Shown piece by piece: positions 13,189 through 25,863 of a stretch of DNA of 64,000 nucleotides. The stretch covers positions 24,440,295 through 24,504,294 of the forward strand of contig JARWKL010000001.1 of NCBI GenBank assembly GCA_029961685.1, written 5' to 3'. The notes beneath the pieces were generated by a model that saw nothing but the letters and a program-made list of their open reading frames with translations, searched no databases and was not told the origin of the DNA. The stretch is from Aristolochia californica (lineage: Eukaryota > Streptophyta > Magnoliopsida > Piperales > Aristolochiaceae). A program made the translations under genes and the position numbers. How positions within the stretch are numbered: position 1 is the stretch's first letter; each line of letters starts with the position of its first letter.

Positions 13189-16100
13189 CAGGGATTTTTA
13201 ACTGAGTCTTGACTCCCAATCCATAAGTCATTTCTTAGGGTAATATAGCCCGTTACGCATGATCAAACACTTTACAATCAGCTATGATCGTTGGGTCAGC
13301 TTTTGTAGATGGGCAAAATAATGGCTTGTTTGGCTCGGGTAAATATCCCACCGCACATTCACTTGAGAATTTAATGAGCGTTTGTTTTTCTCTTCAAAAG
13401 CTTTGGATCCATAGGTGATTTGCATCTTTAACATGTTTCAAACATGCAAATCCATTTTTTAAGCATGTGTGGAGGAAATCTCTTTCTTATAAAATTCCAA
13501 GCTGTTATGGTTGAACTAGTGGAATTTCCCAAACTTGGAGCACAAAACTTTTGTATTCATTTGTGGTGTGTGAATAAAATTTCTATGCTTACATTTGTTA
13601 TTGTTTTAATTTTTTTTTCCTACATGAACTCTCAAATTTTCATTTTGTTGTAATCTATTTGCCTTTTTGGTTTACGGGATGAAGGGAGAGCGAAAACTCA
13701 AAGTTTTAATTGACGAAAAAAGTGCACATCTAAAATGAAAATGCACAGTGCAAAAATGTAGAGCGATATAATTCCAAAGAGTTTCTGTAATTTTAGGGAT
13801 TCTATGGTCTTTTTAGTTTTTATAAATCATGTTTTGCAATCGTCGGGAAAAAGGGGGAAGCAGGGATTTTTAACTGAGTGTTGACTCCAAATCCATCACT
13901 CATTTCTTAGGGTAATATTGCCTATTACGCTTGATAAATCACTTTACAATCATCTATGATCGTTGGGTCAGCTTTTTGTAGATGCGCAAAATAATGGCTT
14001 GTTTGACTTGGGTAAATATCCCACCGCACGTTCACATGAGAATTTAAATAGCGTTTATTATTCTCTTCAAAAGCTTTGGAGCCATAGGTGATTTGCATCA
14101 TTAACATGTTTAAAACATGCATATCCATTTTGAAAGCATGTGTGGTGGAAATCTCTTTCTAATAAAATTCCAAGCTGTTTGGGTTGAACTAGTGGAATTT
14201 CCAAAACTTGGACAACAAAACTTTTGTGTTCATTTGTGGTGTGTGAATAAATTTTCTTTACTTCATTTGTTATTGTATTAAATTTTTTAACTCCAAAATT
14301 TTTATTTTGTTGTGATCTATTTGCCTTTTGGGTTTATGGGATGAAGGGAGAGCGAAAACTCAAAGTTTTGTTTTATGAAAAAAGAGTACATCTAGAATGG
14401 AAATGCACAATGCACAATTGTGGAGAGAGATAATTCCAAAGAGTTTCTGTAATTTTTAGGTATTCTATGGTCTTTTTAGTTTTTAGATATCAGGTTTTGC
14501 AATCGTCGCGAAAAAGGGGGAAGCAGGGATTTTTAACTGAGTGTTAACTCCCAATCCATAAGTCATTTCTTAGGGAAATATAGCCCCTTACACATGATAA
14601 ATCACTTTACAATCATCTATGATCGTTGGGTCAGCTTTCTGTAGATGGGCAAAATAATGGTTTGTTTGACTCGGGTAAAAATTTCACCGCTGGTTCACTT
14701 GAGAATTTAATGAGTGTTTGTTATTCTCTTTAAAAGGTTTGGATCAATAGGTGATTTGCATCATTAACATGTTTCAAACATGCAAATCCATTTTTTAAGC
14801 ATGTGTGGAGGAAATCTCTTTCTTATAAAATTCCAAGCAGTTAGGGTTGAACTAGTGGAATTTCCCAAACTAGGACAACAAAACTTTTGTATTCATTTGT
14901 GGTGTGTGAATAAATTTTCTTTACTTACATTTTTTATTGTTTTAAAATTTTTTCCGTACATGAACTCTCAAATTTTCGTTTTGTTTTGATCTATTTGCCT
15001 TTTTGGTTTACGGGATGAAGGGAGAGCGAAAACTCAATGTTTTGATTTATGAAAAAACTGTACATCTAAAATGAAAATGCATAGTGTATAAAATTAGAGC
15101 GAGATAATTCCAAAGAGTTTCTGTAGTTTTTAGGGATTCTAAGGTCTTTTTAGTTTTTATATATCAGGTTTTGCAATCGTCAGGAAAAAGGGCAAGCAGT
15201 GATTTTTAACTGAGTGTTGACTACCAATCCATAAGTCATTTCTTAGGATAATATAGCTCATTACACATGATAAATCACTTTACAATCATCTATGATCGTT
15301 GGGTCAGCTTTTTGTAGATGGGCAAAATAATGGCTTGTTTGATTCGAGTAAATATCCCACCGCACGTTCACTTCAGAATTTAATGAGCGTTTGTTATTCT
15401 CTTCAAAAGCTTTGGATCCATAGGTGATTTGCATCTTTAACATGTTTAAAACATGCATATCCATTTTTAATGGATGTGTGGAGGAAATCTCTTTCTTATA
15501 AAATTCTAAGATGTTAGGTTTGAACTCTTGGAATTTCCAAAACTTGGACAACAAAACTTTTGTGTTCATTTGTGGTGTGTGAATAAATTTTCTTTACTTA
15601 CATTTTTTATTGTTTTAAATTTTTTAACTCCAAAATTTTCATTTTGTTGTGATCTAGTTGCCTTTTTGGTTTATGGGATGAAGGGAGAGTGAAAACTTAA
15701 AGTTTTGTTTTAAAAAAAAAGGAGTACATCTAGAATGGAAATGCACAATGCACAAATGTAGAGAGAGATAATTCCAAAGTGTTTCTTTAATTTTTAGGGA
15801 CTGTAAGCTCTTCTTAGTTTTTATATATCAGGTTTTGCAATCGTCGGGAAAAAGGGGGAGGCAGGGATTTTTAACTGAGTCTTGACTCCCAATCCATAAG
15901 TCATTTCTTTGGGTAAGATAGCCCGTTACGCATGATAAAACACTTTACAATCATCTATGATCATTGGGTCAACTTTTTGTAGATGGGCAAAATAATGGCT
16001 TGTTTGACTCGGGTAAATATCCCACCACACGTTCACTTGAGAATTTAATGATCATTTTTTATTCTCTTCAAAAGCTTTGGATCCATAGGTGATTTGCATC

Positions 16101-19100
16101 TTTAACATGTTTGAAACATCTAAATCCATTTTTTAAGCATGTGTGGAGGAAATCTCTTTCTTTTAAAATTCCAAGCTGTTAGGGTTAAACTAGTGGAATT
16201 TCCCAAACTTGTACAACAAAACTTTTGTATTCATTTGTGGTGTGTGAATAAATTTTCTTTGGTTACAATTTTTTTGTTTTAATTTTTTTGCCCTACATGA
16301 ACTCTAAAATTTTCATTTTGTTGTGATCTATTTGCCTTTTTGGATTACGGGATGAAGGGAGAGCGAAAACCCAAAGTTTTTATTTACGAAAAAAGTGTAC
16401 ATCTAAAATCAAAATGCACAGTGCACAAATGTAGAGCGAGATAATTCCAAAGAGTTTCTGTAATTTTTAGGGTTTCTATGGTCTTTTTAGTTTTTATATA
16501 TCAGGTTTTCCAATCGTCGGGAAAAAGGGGGAACCAGGGATTTTTAACTGAGTGTTGACTCCCAATCCATAAGTCATTTCTTAGGGTAATATTGCATGTT
16601 ATGTATGATAAACCACTTTACAATCGTCTGTGATCGTTGGGACAGGTTTTTGTAGATGCACAAAATAATGGCTTCTTTGACTCGGGTAAATATCCCACCG
16701 CACGTTCACTTGAGAATTTAATGAGCGTTTGTTATTCTCTTCAAAAGCTTTGGATCCATGGGTGATTTGCATCTTTAACATGTTTAAATCATGCATATGC
16801 ATTTTTAAAGCATGTGTGGAGGAAATCTCTTTCTTATAAAATTCCAAGCTGTTTGGGTTGAACTAGTGGAATTTCCCAAACTTGGACAACAAAACTTTTA
16901 TGTTCATTTGTGGTGTTCGAATAAATTTTCTTTACTTACTTTTGTTATTCTTTCAAATTTTTTAACTCCAAAGTTTTTATTTCGTTGTGATCTATTTGCC
17001 TTTTTTGTTTACGGGATGAAGGGAGAGCGAAAACTCAAAGTTTTGTTTTGAGAAAAAAAAGTACATCAAGAAGTGAAATGCACAATGCAAAAATGTAGAG
17101 GGAGATAATTCCAAAGTGTTTCTTTAATTTTTAGGGATTGTAAGCTCTTCTTACTTTTTATATATCAGGTTTTGGAATAGTCGGGAAAAAGGGGGAGCCA
17201 TGGATTTTTATCTAAGTCTTGACTCCCAATCCATAAGTCATTTCTTAGGGTGATATAGCCCGTTACGCATGATAAATCACTTTACAACCATCTATGATCG
17301 TTCGGTCAGCTTTTTGTAGATGGGCAAAATAATGGCTTGTTTGACTCGAGTAAATATCCCACCGCACGTTCACTTGAGAATTTAATGAGAGTTATTTATT
17401 TTCTGGAAAAGCTTTGGATCCATAGGTGATTTGCATCTTTAACATGTTTCAAACATGCAAATACATTTTTTAAGCATGTGTGGAGGAAATCTCTTTCTTA
17501 TAAAATTCCAAGCTGTTAGGGTTGAACTAGTGGAATTTCCCAAACTTGGACAACAAAACTTTTGTATTCATTTGTGGTGTGTGGATAAATTTTCTTCATT
17601 TACATTTGTTATTGTTTTAAACTTTTTCTGAACATGAACTCTACAATTTTCATTTTGTTTAGATCTATTTGCCTTTTTGGTTTACGGGATGAAGGGAGAG
17701 CGAAAACTCAAAGTTTTGATTTATGAAAAAGTGTACATCTAAAATTCAAATGCGCAGTGCACAAATGTAGAGCGAGATAATTACAAAGAGTTTCAATAAT
17801 TTTTAGGGATTCTAAGGTCTTTTTAGGTTTTATATATCAGGTTTTGCAATCGTCGAGAAAAAGGGGGAAGCATGGATTTTTAACTGAGTCTTGACTCCCA
17901 ATCCAAAAGTCATTTCTAAAGGTAATATAGCCTGTTATGCATGATAAATCACTTTACAATCATCTATGATCGTTGCGTCAGCTTTTTGTAGATGGGCAAA
18001 ATAATGGCTTGTTTGACTCGAGTAAATATCCCACCGCACGTTCACTTGAGAATTTAATGAGCGTTTGTTATTCTCTTCATAAGCTTTGGATCCATAGGTG
18101 ATTTGCATCTTTAACATATTTAAAACATGCATATATATTTTTAAAGCATGTGTGGAGGAAATCTCTCTCTTATAAAATTCCAAGCTATTAGGGTTGAACT
18201 ACTGGAATTTCCCAAACTTGGACAACAATACTTTAGTGTTCATTTGAAGTGTGTTATTAAATTTTCTTGTCTTACTTTTGTTATTGTTTTAAATTTTTTA
18301 ACTCCAAAACTTTCAATTTGTTGTGATCGATTTGCCTTTTTAGTTTACGGGATGAAGGGAGAGCGAAAACTCAAATTTTTGTTTCAAGAAAAAAGTGTAC
18401 ATATAGAATGCAAATGCACAATGCACAAATGTAGAGAGAGATAATTCCAAAGCATTTCTGTAATTTTTAGGGATTGTAAGCTCTTCTTAGTTTTTAAATA
18501 TCAGGTTTTGCAATCGTCGGGAAAAAGGGGGGGGGGGGGGGGGGGGGGAGGCAGGGATTTTTAGCTGAGTGGTGACTCCCAATCCATAAGTCATTTATTA
18601 GGGTAATATTTCCCGTTACGCATGAAAAATAATTTTACAATCATCGATGATTGTTGGGTCAACTTTTTGTAGATGGGCAAAATAATGGCTTGTTTGACTC
18701 GGGTAAATATCCCACCGCACGTTCACTTGAGAATTTAATGAGCGTTTGTCATTCTCTTCAAAATCTTTGGATCCATAGGTGATTTGCGTCTTTATCATGT
18801 TTCAAACATGCAAATCCATTTTTTAAGCATGTGTGGAGGAAATCTCTTTCTTATAAAATTCCAAGCTGTTAGGGTTGAACTAGTGGAATTTCCAAACTTG
18901 GACAATAAAACTTTTATATTCATTTGTGGTGTGTGAATAAATTTTCTTTACTAACATTTGTTATTGTTTTAAATTTTTTCCGTACATGAACTCTAAAATT
19001 TTCATTTTGTTGTGATCTTTTTGCCTTTTAGGTTTACGGGATGAAAGGAGAGCGAAAACTGAAAGTTTTGATTTATGAAAAAAGTGTACATCTAAAATGA

Positions 19101-20537
19101 AAATGCACATTGCACAAATGTAGACCGAGAAAATTCGAATGAGTTTCTGTAATTTTTTGGGATTCTAAGGTCTTTTTAGTTTTTATATATCAGGTTTTGC
19201 AATTGTCGGGAAAAAAGGGGGAAGCATGGATTTTTAACTGAGTGTTGTCTCCCAATCCATAAGTCATTTCTTAGGGTAATATAGCCTGTTACACATGATA
19301 AATCACTTTACATTCAACTATGATCGTTGGTAGATGGGCAAAATAATGGCTTCGGTAAATATCCCACAGCACGTTCACTTTAGAATTTAATGAGCGTTTG
19401 CTAGTCTCTTCAAAAGCTTTGGATCCATAGGTGATTTTCATCTTTAACATGTTTAAAACATGCATATCCATTTTTAAAGCATGTGTGGAGGAAATATCTT
19501 TCTTATAAAATTCCAAGCTGTTAGGGTTGAACTACTTGAATTTCCCAAACTTGGACAAAAAAACTTTTGTGTTCATTTGTGGTGTGTGAATAAATTTTTT
19601 TTACCTACATTTGCTATTGTTTTAAATTTTTTGACTCCCAAACTTTCATTTTTTTGTGATCTATTTGCCTTTTTGGTTTACGGGATGAAGGAAGAGCGAA
19701 AACTCAAAGTTTTGTTTTAAGAAAAAAGAGTACAACTAGAATGGAAATGCACAATGCACAAATTTAGAGGGAGATAAATCCAAAGATTTTCTTTAATTTT
19801 TAGGGATTGTAAGCTCTTCTTAGTTTTTATATATGAGCCTTTACAATTGTCGGGAAAAAGGGGGAGGCAGGGATTTTTAACTGAGTTTTGACTCCCAATC
19901 CTTAAGTCATTTCTTAGGGTAATATAGCCTGTAATGCATAAATCACTTTACAATCATCTATGATCGTTCGGTCTGCTTTTTGTAGATGGGAAAAATAATG
20001 GCTTGTTTGACTCGGGTAAATATCCTACCGCACGTTCACTTGAGAATTTAATGAGAGTTTTTTATTCTCTTCAAAAGCTTTGGATCCATAGGTGATTTGC
20101 ATCTTTAACATGTTTGAAACATGCAAATCCATTTTTTAAGCATGTGTGGAGGAAATCTCTTTCTTATAAAATTCCAAGCTGTTAGGGTTGAACTAGTGGA
20201 ATTTCCCAAACTTGGACAACAAAACTTTTGTATTCTTTTGTGGTGTGTTAATAAATTTTCATTAATTACATTTTTTATTGTTTAAATTTTTTTTCCGTAC
20301 ATCAACTCTAAAATTTTCATTTTGTTGTGATCTATTTGCGTTTTTGGTTTACGGGATAAAGGGAGAGCGAAAAATCAAAGTTTTGATTTATGAAAAAAGC
20401 GCACATCTAAAATGAAAATGCACAGTGCACATATGTAGAGCGAGATAATTCCAAAGAGTTTCTGTAATTTTTAGGGATTCTAAGTCTTTTTAGTTTTTAT
20501 ATATGAGGTTCTGCAATCGTCAGGAAAAAGGGGGAAG
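13189..20537 (+). repeat. Satellite block 4: long regular A-B stretch (units 21-31)
   Basis: Units start at 13189 A, 13861 B, 14524 A, 15197 B, 15862 A, 16545 B, 17199 A, 17871 B, 18552 A, 19225 B and 19868 A. Alternation is unbroken for eleven units. Unit 22 keeps B landmarks up to GAGTACATC but ends with the A-type CTATGGTCTTTTTAG. Unit 30 (643 bp) lost about 20 bp as two small deletions around 19,329-19,355 (GTTGGTAGATG and GGCTTCGGTAAAT). Confidence 0.9.
18527..18548 (+). repeat. 22-base poly-G expansion
   Basis: At the 3' end of unit 28 the normal five-G run of the monomer (GGGAAAAAGGGGGAGG) is expanded to 22 consecutive G. All other monomers have about 4-7 G at this place. It is either replication slippage at a natural G run or an assembly or base-calling artefact, since homopolymers of this length are error-prone. 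Confidence 0.9.
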
Positions 20538-22544
20538 TATGGATTTTTAACTAAGTTTTGACTCAAAAATCATAAGCATTTCTTATGCTAATATAGCCCA
20601 TTACGCATGATAAATCACTTTACAATCATCTATGATCGTAGGGTCAGCTTTTTGTAGGTGGGCAAAATAGTGGCTTGTATGACTCGGGTAAATATGCCAC
20701 TGCAGGTTCACTTGAGAATTTAATGAGTGTTTGTTATTCTCTTTAAAAGCTTTGGATCAATAGGTGATTTGCATCATTAACATGTTTCAAACATGCAAAT
20801 CCATTTTTTAAGCATGTGTGGAGGAAATCTCTTTCTTCTAAAATTCCAAGCTGTTAGGGTTGAACTAGTGGAATTTCCCAAACTTGGACAACAAAACTTT
20901 TGTATTCATTTGTGGTGTGTGAATAAATTTTCTTTACCTACCTTTTTTATTGTTTTAATTTTTTTTCCATACATGAACTCTAAAATTTTCATTTTGTTTT
21001 GATCTATTTGCCGTTTTGGTTTACGGGATGAAGGGAGAGCGAAAACTCAATATTTTGATTTATGAAAAAATTGTACATCTAAAATGAAAATGCACAGTGT
21101 ATAAAAGTAGAGCGAGATAATTCCAAAGAGTTTCTGTAGTTTTTAGGGATTCTAAGGTCTTTTTAGTTTTAATATATCAGGTTTTGCAATCGTCGAGAAA
21201 AAGGGGAAGCAGTGATTTTTAACTGAGTGTTGACACCCAATCCATAAGTCATTTCTTAGGGTAATATAGCTCGTTACGCATGATAAATCACTTTACAATC
21301 ATCTATGATCGTTAGGTCAGCTTTTTGTAGATGGGCAAAATAATGGCTTGTTTGACTCGAGTAAATATCCCACCGCACGTTCACTTTAGAATTTAATGTG
21401 CGTTTGTTATTCTCTTCAAAAGCTTTGGATCCATAGGTGATTTGCATCTTTAACATGTTTAAAACATGCATATCCATTTTTAATGGATGTGTGGAGGAAA
21501 TCTCTTTCTTATAAAATTCACAGATGCTAGGTTTGAACTAGTGGAATTTCCAAAACTTGGACAACAAAACTTTTGTGTTCATTTGTGGTTTGTGAATAAA
21601 TTTTCTTTACTTACATTTTTTATTGTTTTAAATTTTTTAACTCCAAAATTTTTATTTTGTTGTGATCTTGTTGCCTTTTTGGTTTACGAGATGAAGGGAG
21701 AGTGAAAACTCAAAGTTTTGTTTTAAGAAAAAAGAGTACATCTAGAATGGAATTGCACAATGCACAAATGTAGAGAGAGATAATTCCAAAGTGTTTCTTT
21801 AATTTTTAGGGACTGTTAGCTCTTCTTAGGTTTTATATATCAGGTTATGCAATCGTCGGGAAAAAGGGGGAGGCAGGGATTTTTAACTGAGTCTTGTCTC
21901 CCAATCCATAACTCATTTCTTAGGGTAATATAGCCCGTTACGCATGATAAAACACTTTACAATCATCTATGATCATTGGGTCAACTTTTTCTAGATGGGC
22001 AAAATAATGGCTTGTTTGGCTCGGGTAAATATCCCACCACACGTTCACTTGAGAATTTAATGAGCGTTTGTTATTCTCTTCAAAAGCTTTGGATCCATAG
22101 GAAATTTCCATCTTTAACATGTTTCAAACATGCAAATCCATTTTTTAAGCATGTGTGAAGGAAATCTCTTTTTTTTAAAATTCCAAGCTGTTAGGGTTGT
22201 ACTTGTGAATTTCCCAAACTTGGACAACAAAACTTTTGTATTCATTTGTGGTGTGTGAATAAATTTTCTTTGGTTACATTTGTTATTGTTTTAATTTTTT
22301 TTCCCTACATGAACTCTAAAATTTTCATTTTGTTGTGATCTATTTGCCTTTTATGTTTACGGGATGAAGGGAGAGCGAAAACTCAAAGTTTTGACTTACG
22401 AAAAAAGTGTACATCAAAAATGAAAATGCACAGTGCACAAATGTAGAGCGAGATAATTCCAAAGAGTTTCTGTAATTTTTATGGATTCTAAGTCTTTCTT
22501 GTTTTTATATATCAAGTTTTGCAATCGTCGGGAAAAAGGGGAAG
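20538..22544 (+). repeat. Satellite block 5: units 32-34 (A-B-A), related to units 23-25
   Basis: Units start at 20538 (A), 21210 (B) and 21874 (A). Units 32-33 match units 23-24 in private variants: GATCAATAGG with GCATCATTAACATG at about 20,755 and 14,748, and ATTTTTAATGGATGTG (normally AAAGCATGTG) at about 21,475 and 15,465. The offset is about 6.01 kb, or nine monomers. Unit 35 also carries the AATGGATG variant. Confidence 0.8.
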
Positions 22545-25500
22545 CAGTGATTTTTAACTGAGTGTTGACTCCCAATCCATAAGTCATTTCTTAGGGTAAT
22601 ATAGCTCGTTACGCATGATAAATCACTTTACAATCATCTATGATCGTTGGGTCAGCTTTTTGTAGATGGGCAAAATAATGGCTTGTTTGATTCAAGTAAA
22701 TATCCCATCGCACTTTCACTTCAGAATTTAATGAGCGTTTGTTATTCTCTTCAAAAGCTTTGGATCCATAGGTGATTTGCATCTTTAACATGTTTAAAAC
22801 ATGCATATCCATTTTTAATGGATGTGTGGAGGAAATCTCTTTCTTATAAAATTCCAAGATGTTAGGTTTGAACTAGTGGAATTTCCTAAACTTGGACAAC
22901 AAAACTTTTGTGTTCATTTGTGGTGTGTGAATAAATTTTCTTTACTTACATTTTTTATTGTTTTAAATTTTTTAACTCCAAAATTTTCATTTTGTTGTGA
23001 TCTAGTTGCCTTTTTGGTTTACGGGATGAAGGGAGAGCGAAAACTCAAAGTTTTGTTTTAGGAAAAAAGAGTACATCTAGAATGGAAATGCACAATGCAC
23101 AAATGTAGAGAGAGATAATTCCAAAGAGTTTCTGTAATTTTTAGGCATTGTAAGCTCTTCTTAGTTTTTAAATACCAGGTTTTGCAATCATAGGGAAAAA
23201 GGTGGAGGCAGGGATTTTTAACTGAGTCTTGGCACCCAATCCATATGTCATTTCTTAGGGTAATATAGCCCGTTACTCATGATAAATCACTTTACAATCA
23301 TCTATGATCGCTGGGTCATCTTTTTGTAGATGGGCAAAATAATGGCTTGTTTGACTTGGGTAAATATCCCACCGCACGTTCACTTGAGAATTTAATGAGC
23401 GTTTGTTATTCTCTTCAAAAGCTTTGGACCCATAGCTGATTTGCATCTTTAACATGTTTAAAACATGCATATTCATTTTTAAAGCGTGTGTGGGGGAAAT
23501 GTCTTTCTTATAAAATTCAAAGCTGCTTGGGTTGAACTGGTGGAATTTCCCAAACTTGGACAACAAAAATTTTGTGTTCATTTGTCGTGTGGGAATAAAT
23601 TTTATTTACATAAATTTGTTATTGTTTTAAATTTTTTAGTTCCAAAACTTTCATTTTGTTGTGATCTATTTGCCTTTTTGGTTTACGGGATGAAGGGAGA
23701 GCGAAAACTGAAAGTTTTGTTTGAAGAAAAAAGAGTACATCTAGAATGGAAATGTACAATGCACAAATGTAGAGAAAGATAATTCCAAAGAGTTTCTATA
23801 ATTTTTAGGGATTGGAAGGTCTTCTTAGTTTTTATAAACCAGGTTTTGCAATCATCGGGAAAAAGGGGGAGGCAGGGATTTTTAACTTAGTCTTGACTCC
23901 CAATCCATAAGTCATTTCTTAGGGTAATATAGCCCGTTACACATGATAAATCAATTTACAATCATCTATGATCGTTGGGCAGCTTTTTGTAGATGGACAA
24001 AATAATGGTTTGTTTGACTCGGATAAATATCCCACCGCACGTTCACTTGAGAATTTAATGAGCGTTTGTTATTCTCTTCAAAAGCATTGGATCCATTTGT
24101 GATTGGTATCTTTAACATGTTTAAAACATGCATATTCATTTTTGAAGCATGTGTGGAGGAAATGTCTTTCTTATAAAATTCCAAGCAGTTAGGGTTGAAC
24201 TGGTGGAATTTCCCAAACTTGGACAACAAAACTTTTGTGTTTATTTTTGGTGTGTGAGTAAATTTTATTTACTTACATTTTTTATTGTGTTAAATTTTTT
24301 AACTCCAAAATTTTCATTTTGTTGTGATCTAGTTGCGTTTTTGGTTTACGGGATGAAGGGAGAGCGAAATCTCAAAGTTTTTTTATAAGAGAAAAGAGTA
24401 CATCTACAATGGAAATGCACAATGCACAAATGTAGAGGGAGATAATTAGAAAGAGTTTCTTTAATTTTTTGGGATTGTAAGCTCTTCTTAGTTTTTAAAT
24501 ATCAGGTTTTGCAATCGTCGGGAAAAAGGGGGAGGCAGAGATTTTTAACTGCGTCTTGACTCCCAATCCATAAGTCATTTCATAGGCTAATATAGCCCGT
24601 TATGCATGATAAATCACTTTAGAATCATCTATGATCGTTCGGTCAGCTTTTTTTAGATGGGCAAAATAATGGCTAGTTTGACTCGGGTAAATATCCCATC
24701 GCACGTTCACTTGAGAATTTAATGAGCGTTTGTTATTCTCTTCAAAAGCTTTGGATCCATAGGTGATTTTCATCTTTAACATGTTTAAAACATGCATATC
24801 CAATTTTAAAGCATGTGTGGAGGAAATCTCTTTCTTAGAAAATTCCAAGCTGTTAGGGTTGGACTAGTGGAATTTCCAAAACTTGGACAACAAAGCTTTT
24901 GTGTTCATTTGTGGTGTGTGAATAAATTTTCTTTTTTTAAAATTTTTATTATTTTAAATTTTTTAACTCCAAAATTTTCATTTTATTGTGATCTAGTTTC
25001 CTTTTTGGTTTACGGGATGAAGGTAGAGCGAAAACTCCAAGTTTTGTTTTAAGAAAAAAAGTACATGTAGAATGGTAATGCACAATGCACAAATGTAGAG
25101 AGAGATAATTCCAAAGAGTTTCTGTAAATTTCAGCGATTGTAATCTCTTCTAAGTTTTTATATATCAGATTTTGCAATCGTCGGGAAAAAGGGTGAGGCA
25201 GAGATTTTTAACAGAGTCTTGACTCCCAATCCATAAGTCATTTGTTAGGGTAATATTGCCCGTTACACATGATAAATCACTTTACAATCATCTATGATCG
25301 TTAGGTCAGATTTATGTAGACGGGCAAAATAATGGCTTGTTTGTCTCGGGTAAATATCCCACCACACGTTCACTTGAGAATTTAATGAGCATTTGTTATT
25401 CTCGTCAAAAGCTTTGGATCCATAGGTGATTTGCATCATTAACATGTTTAAAACATGCTTATCCATTTTTAAAGCATGTGTGGAGGAAATCTCTTTCTTA

Positions 25501-25863
25501 TAAAATTCCAAGCTGTTATGGTTGCTCTAGTGGAATTTCCAAAACTTTGACAACAAAACCATTGTATTCATATGTGGCATGAGAATAAATTTTATTTACT
25601 TACGTTTGTTATTTTTTAAAATTTTTTAACTCAAAAATTTTTATTTTGTTGTGATCGATTTGCCTTTTTAGTTTACGGGATGAAGGGAGAGAGAAAACTC
25701 AAAGTTTTGTTTTAAGAAAAAAGAGTACATCTAGAATGGAAATGCACAATGCACAAATGTAGAGAGAGATAACTCCAAAGAGTTTCTGTAATTTTTAGGG
25801 ATTGTAAGCTCTCCTTAGTTTTTATATATAATGTTTTGCATTCGTTGGGAAAAAGGGGGAGGC
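22545..25863 (+). repeat. Satellite block 6: run of five type B units (35-39)
   Basis: Units start at 22545, 23209, 23873, 24536 and 25199, all B, with a step of 663-664 bp. Units 36 and 37 share a CATGCATATTCATTTTT variant and GGAAATGTCTTTC. This is the longest single-subfamily run in the window and implies local amplification of the B monomer alone. Confidence 0.85.
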
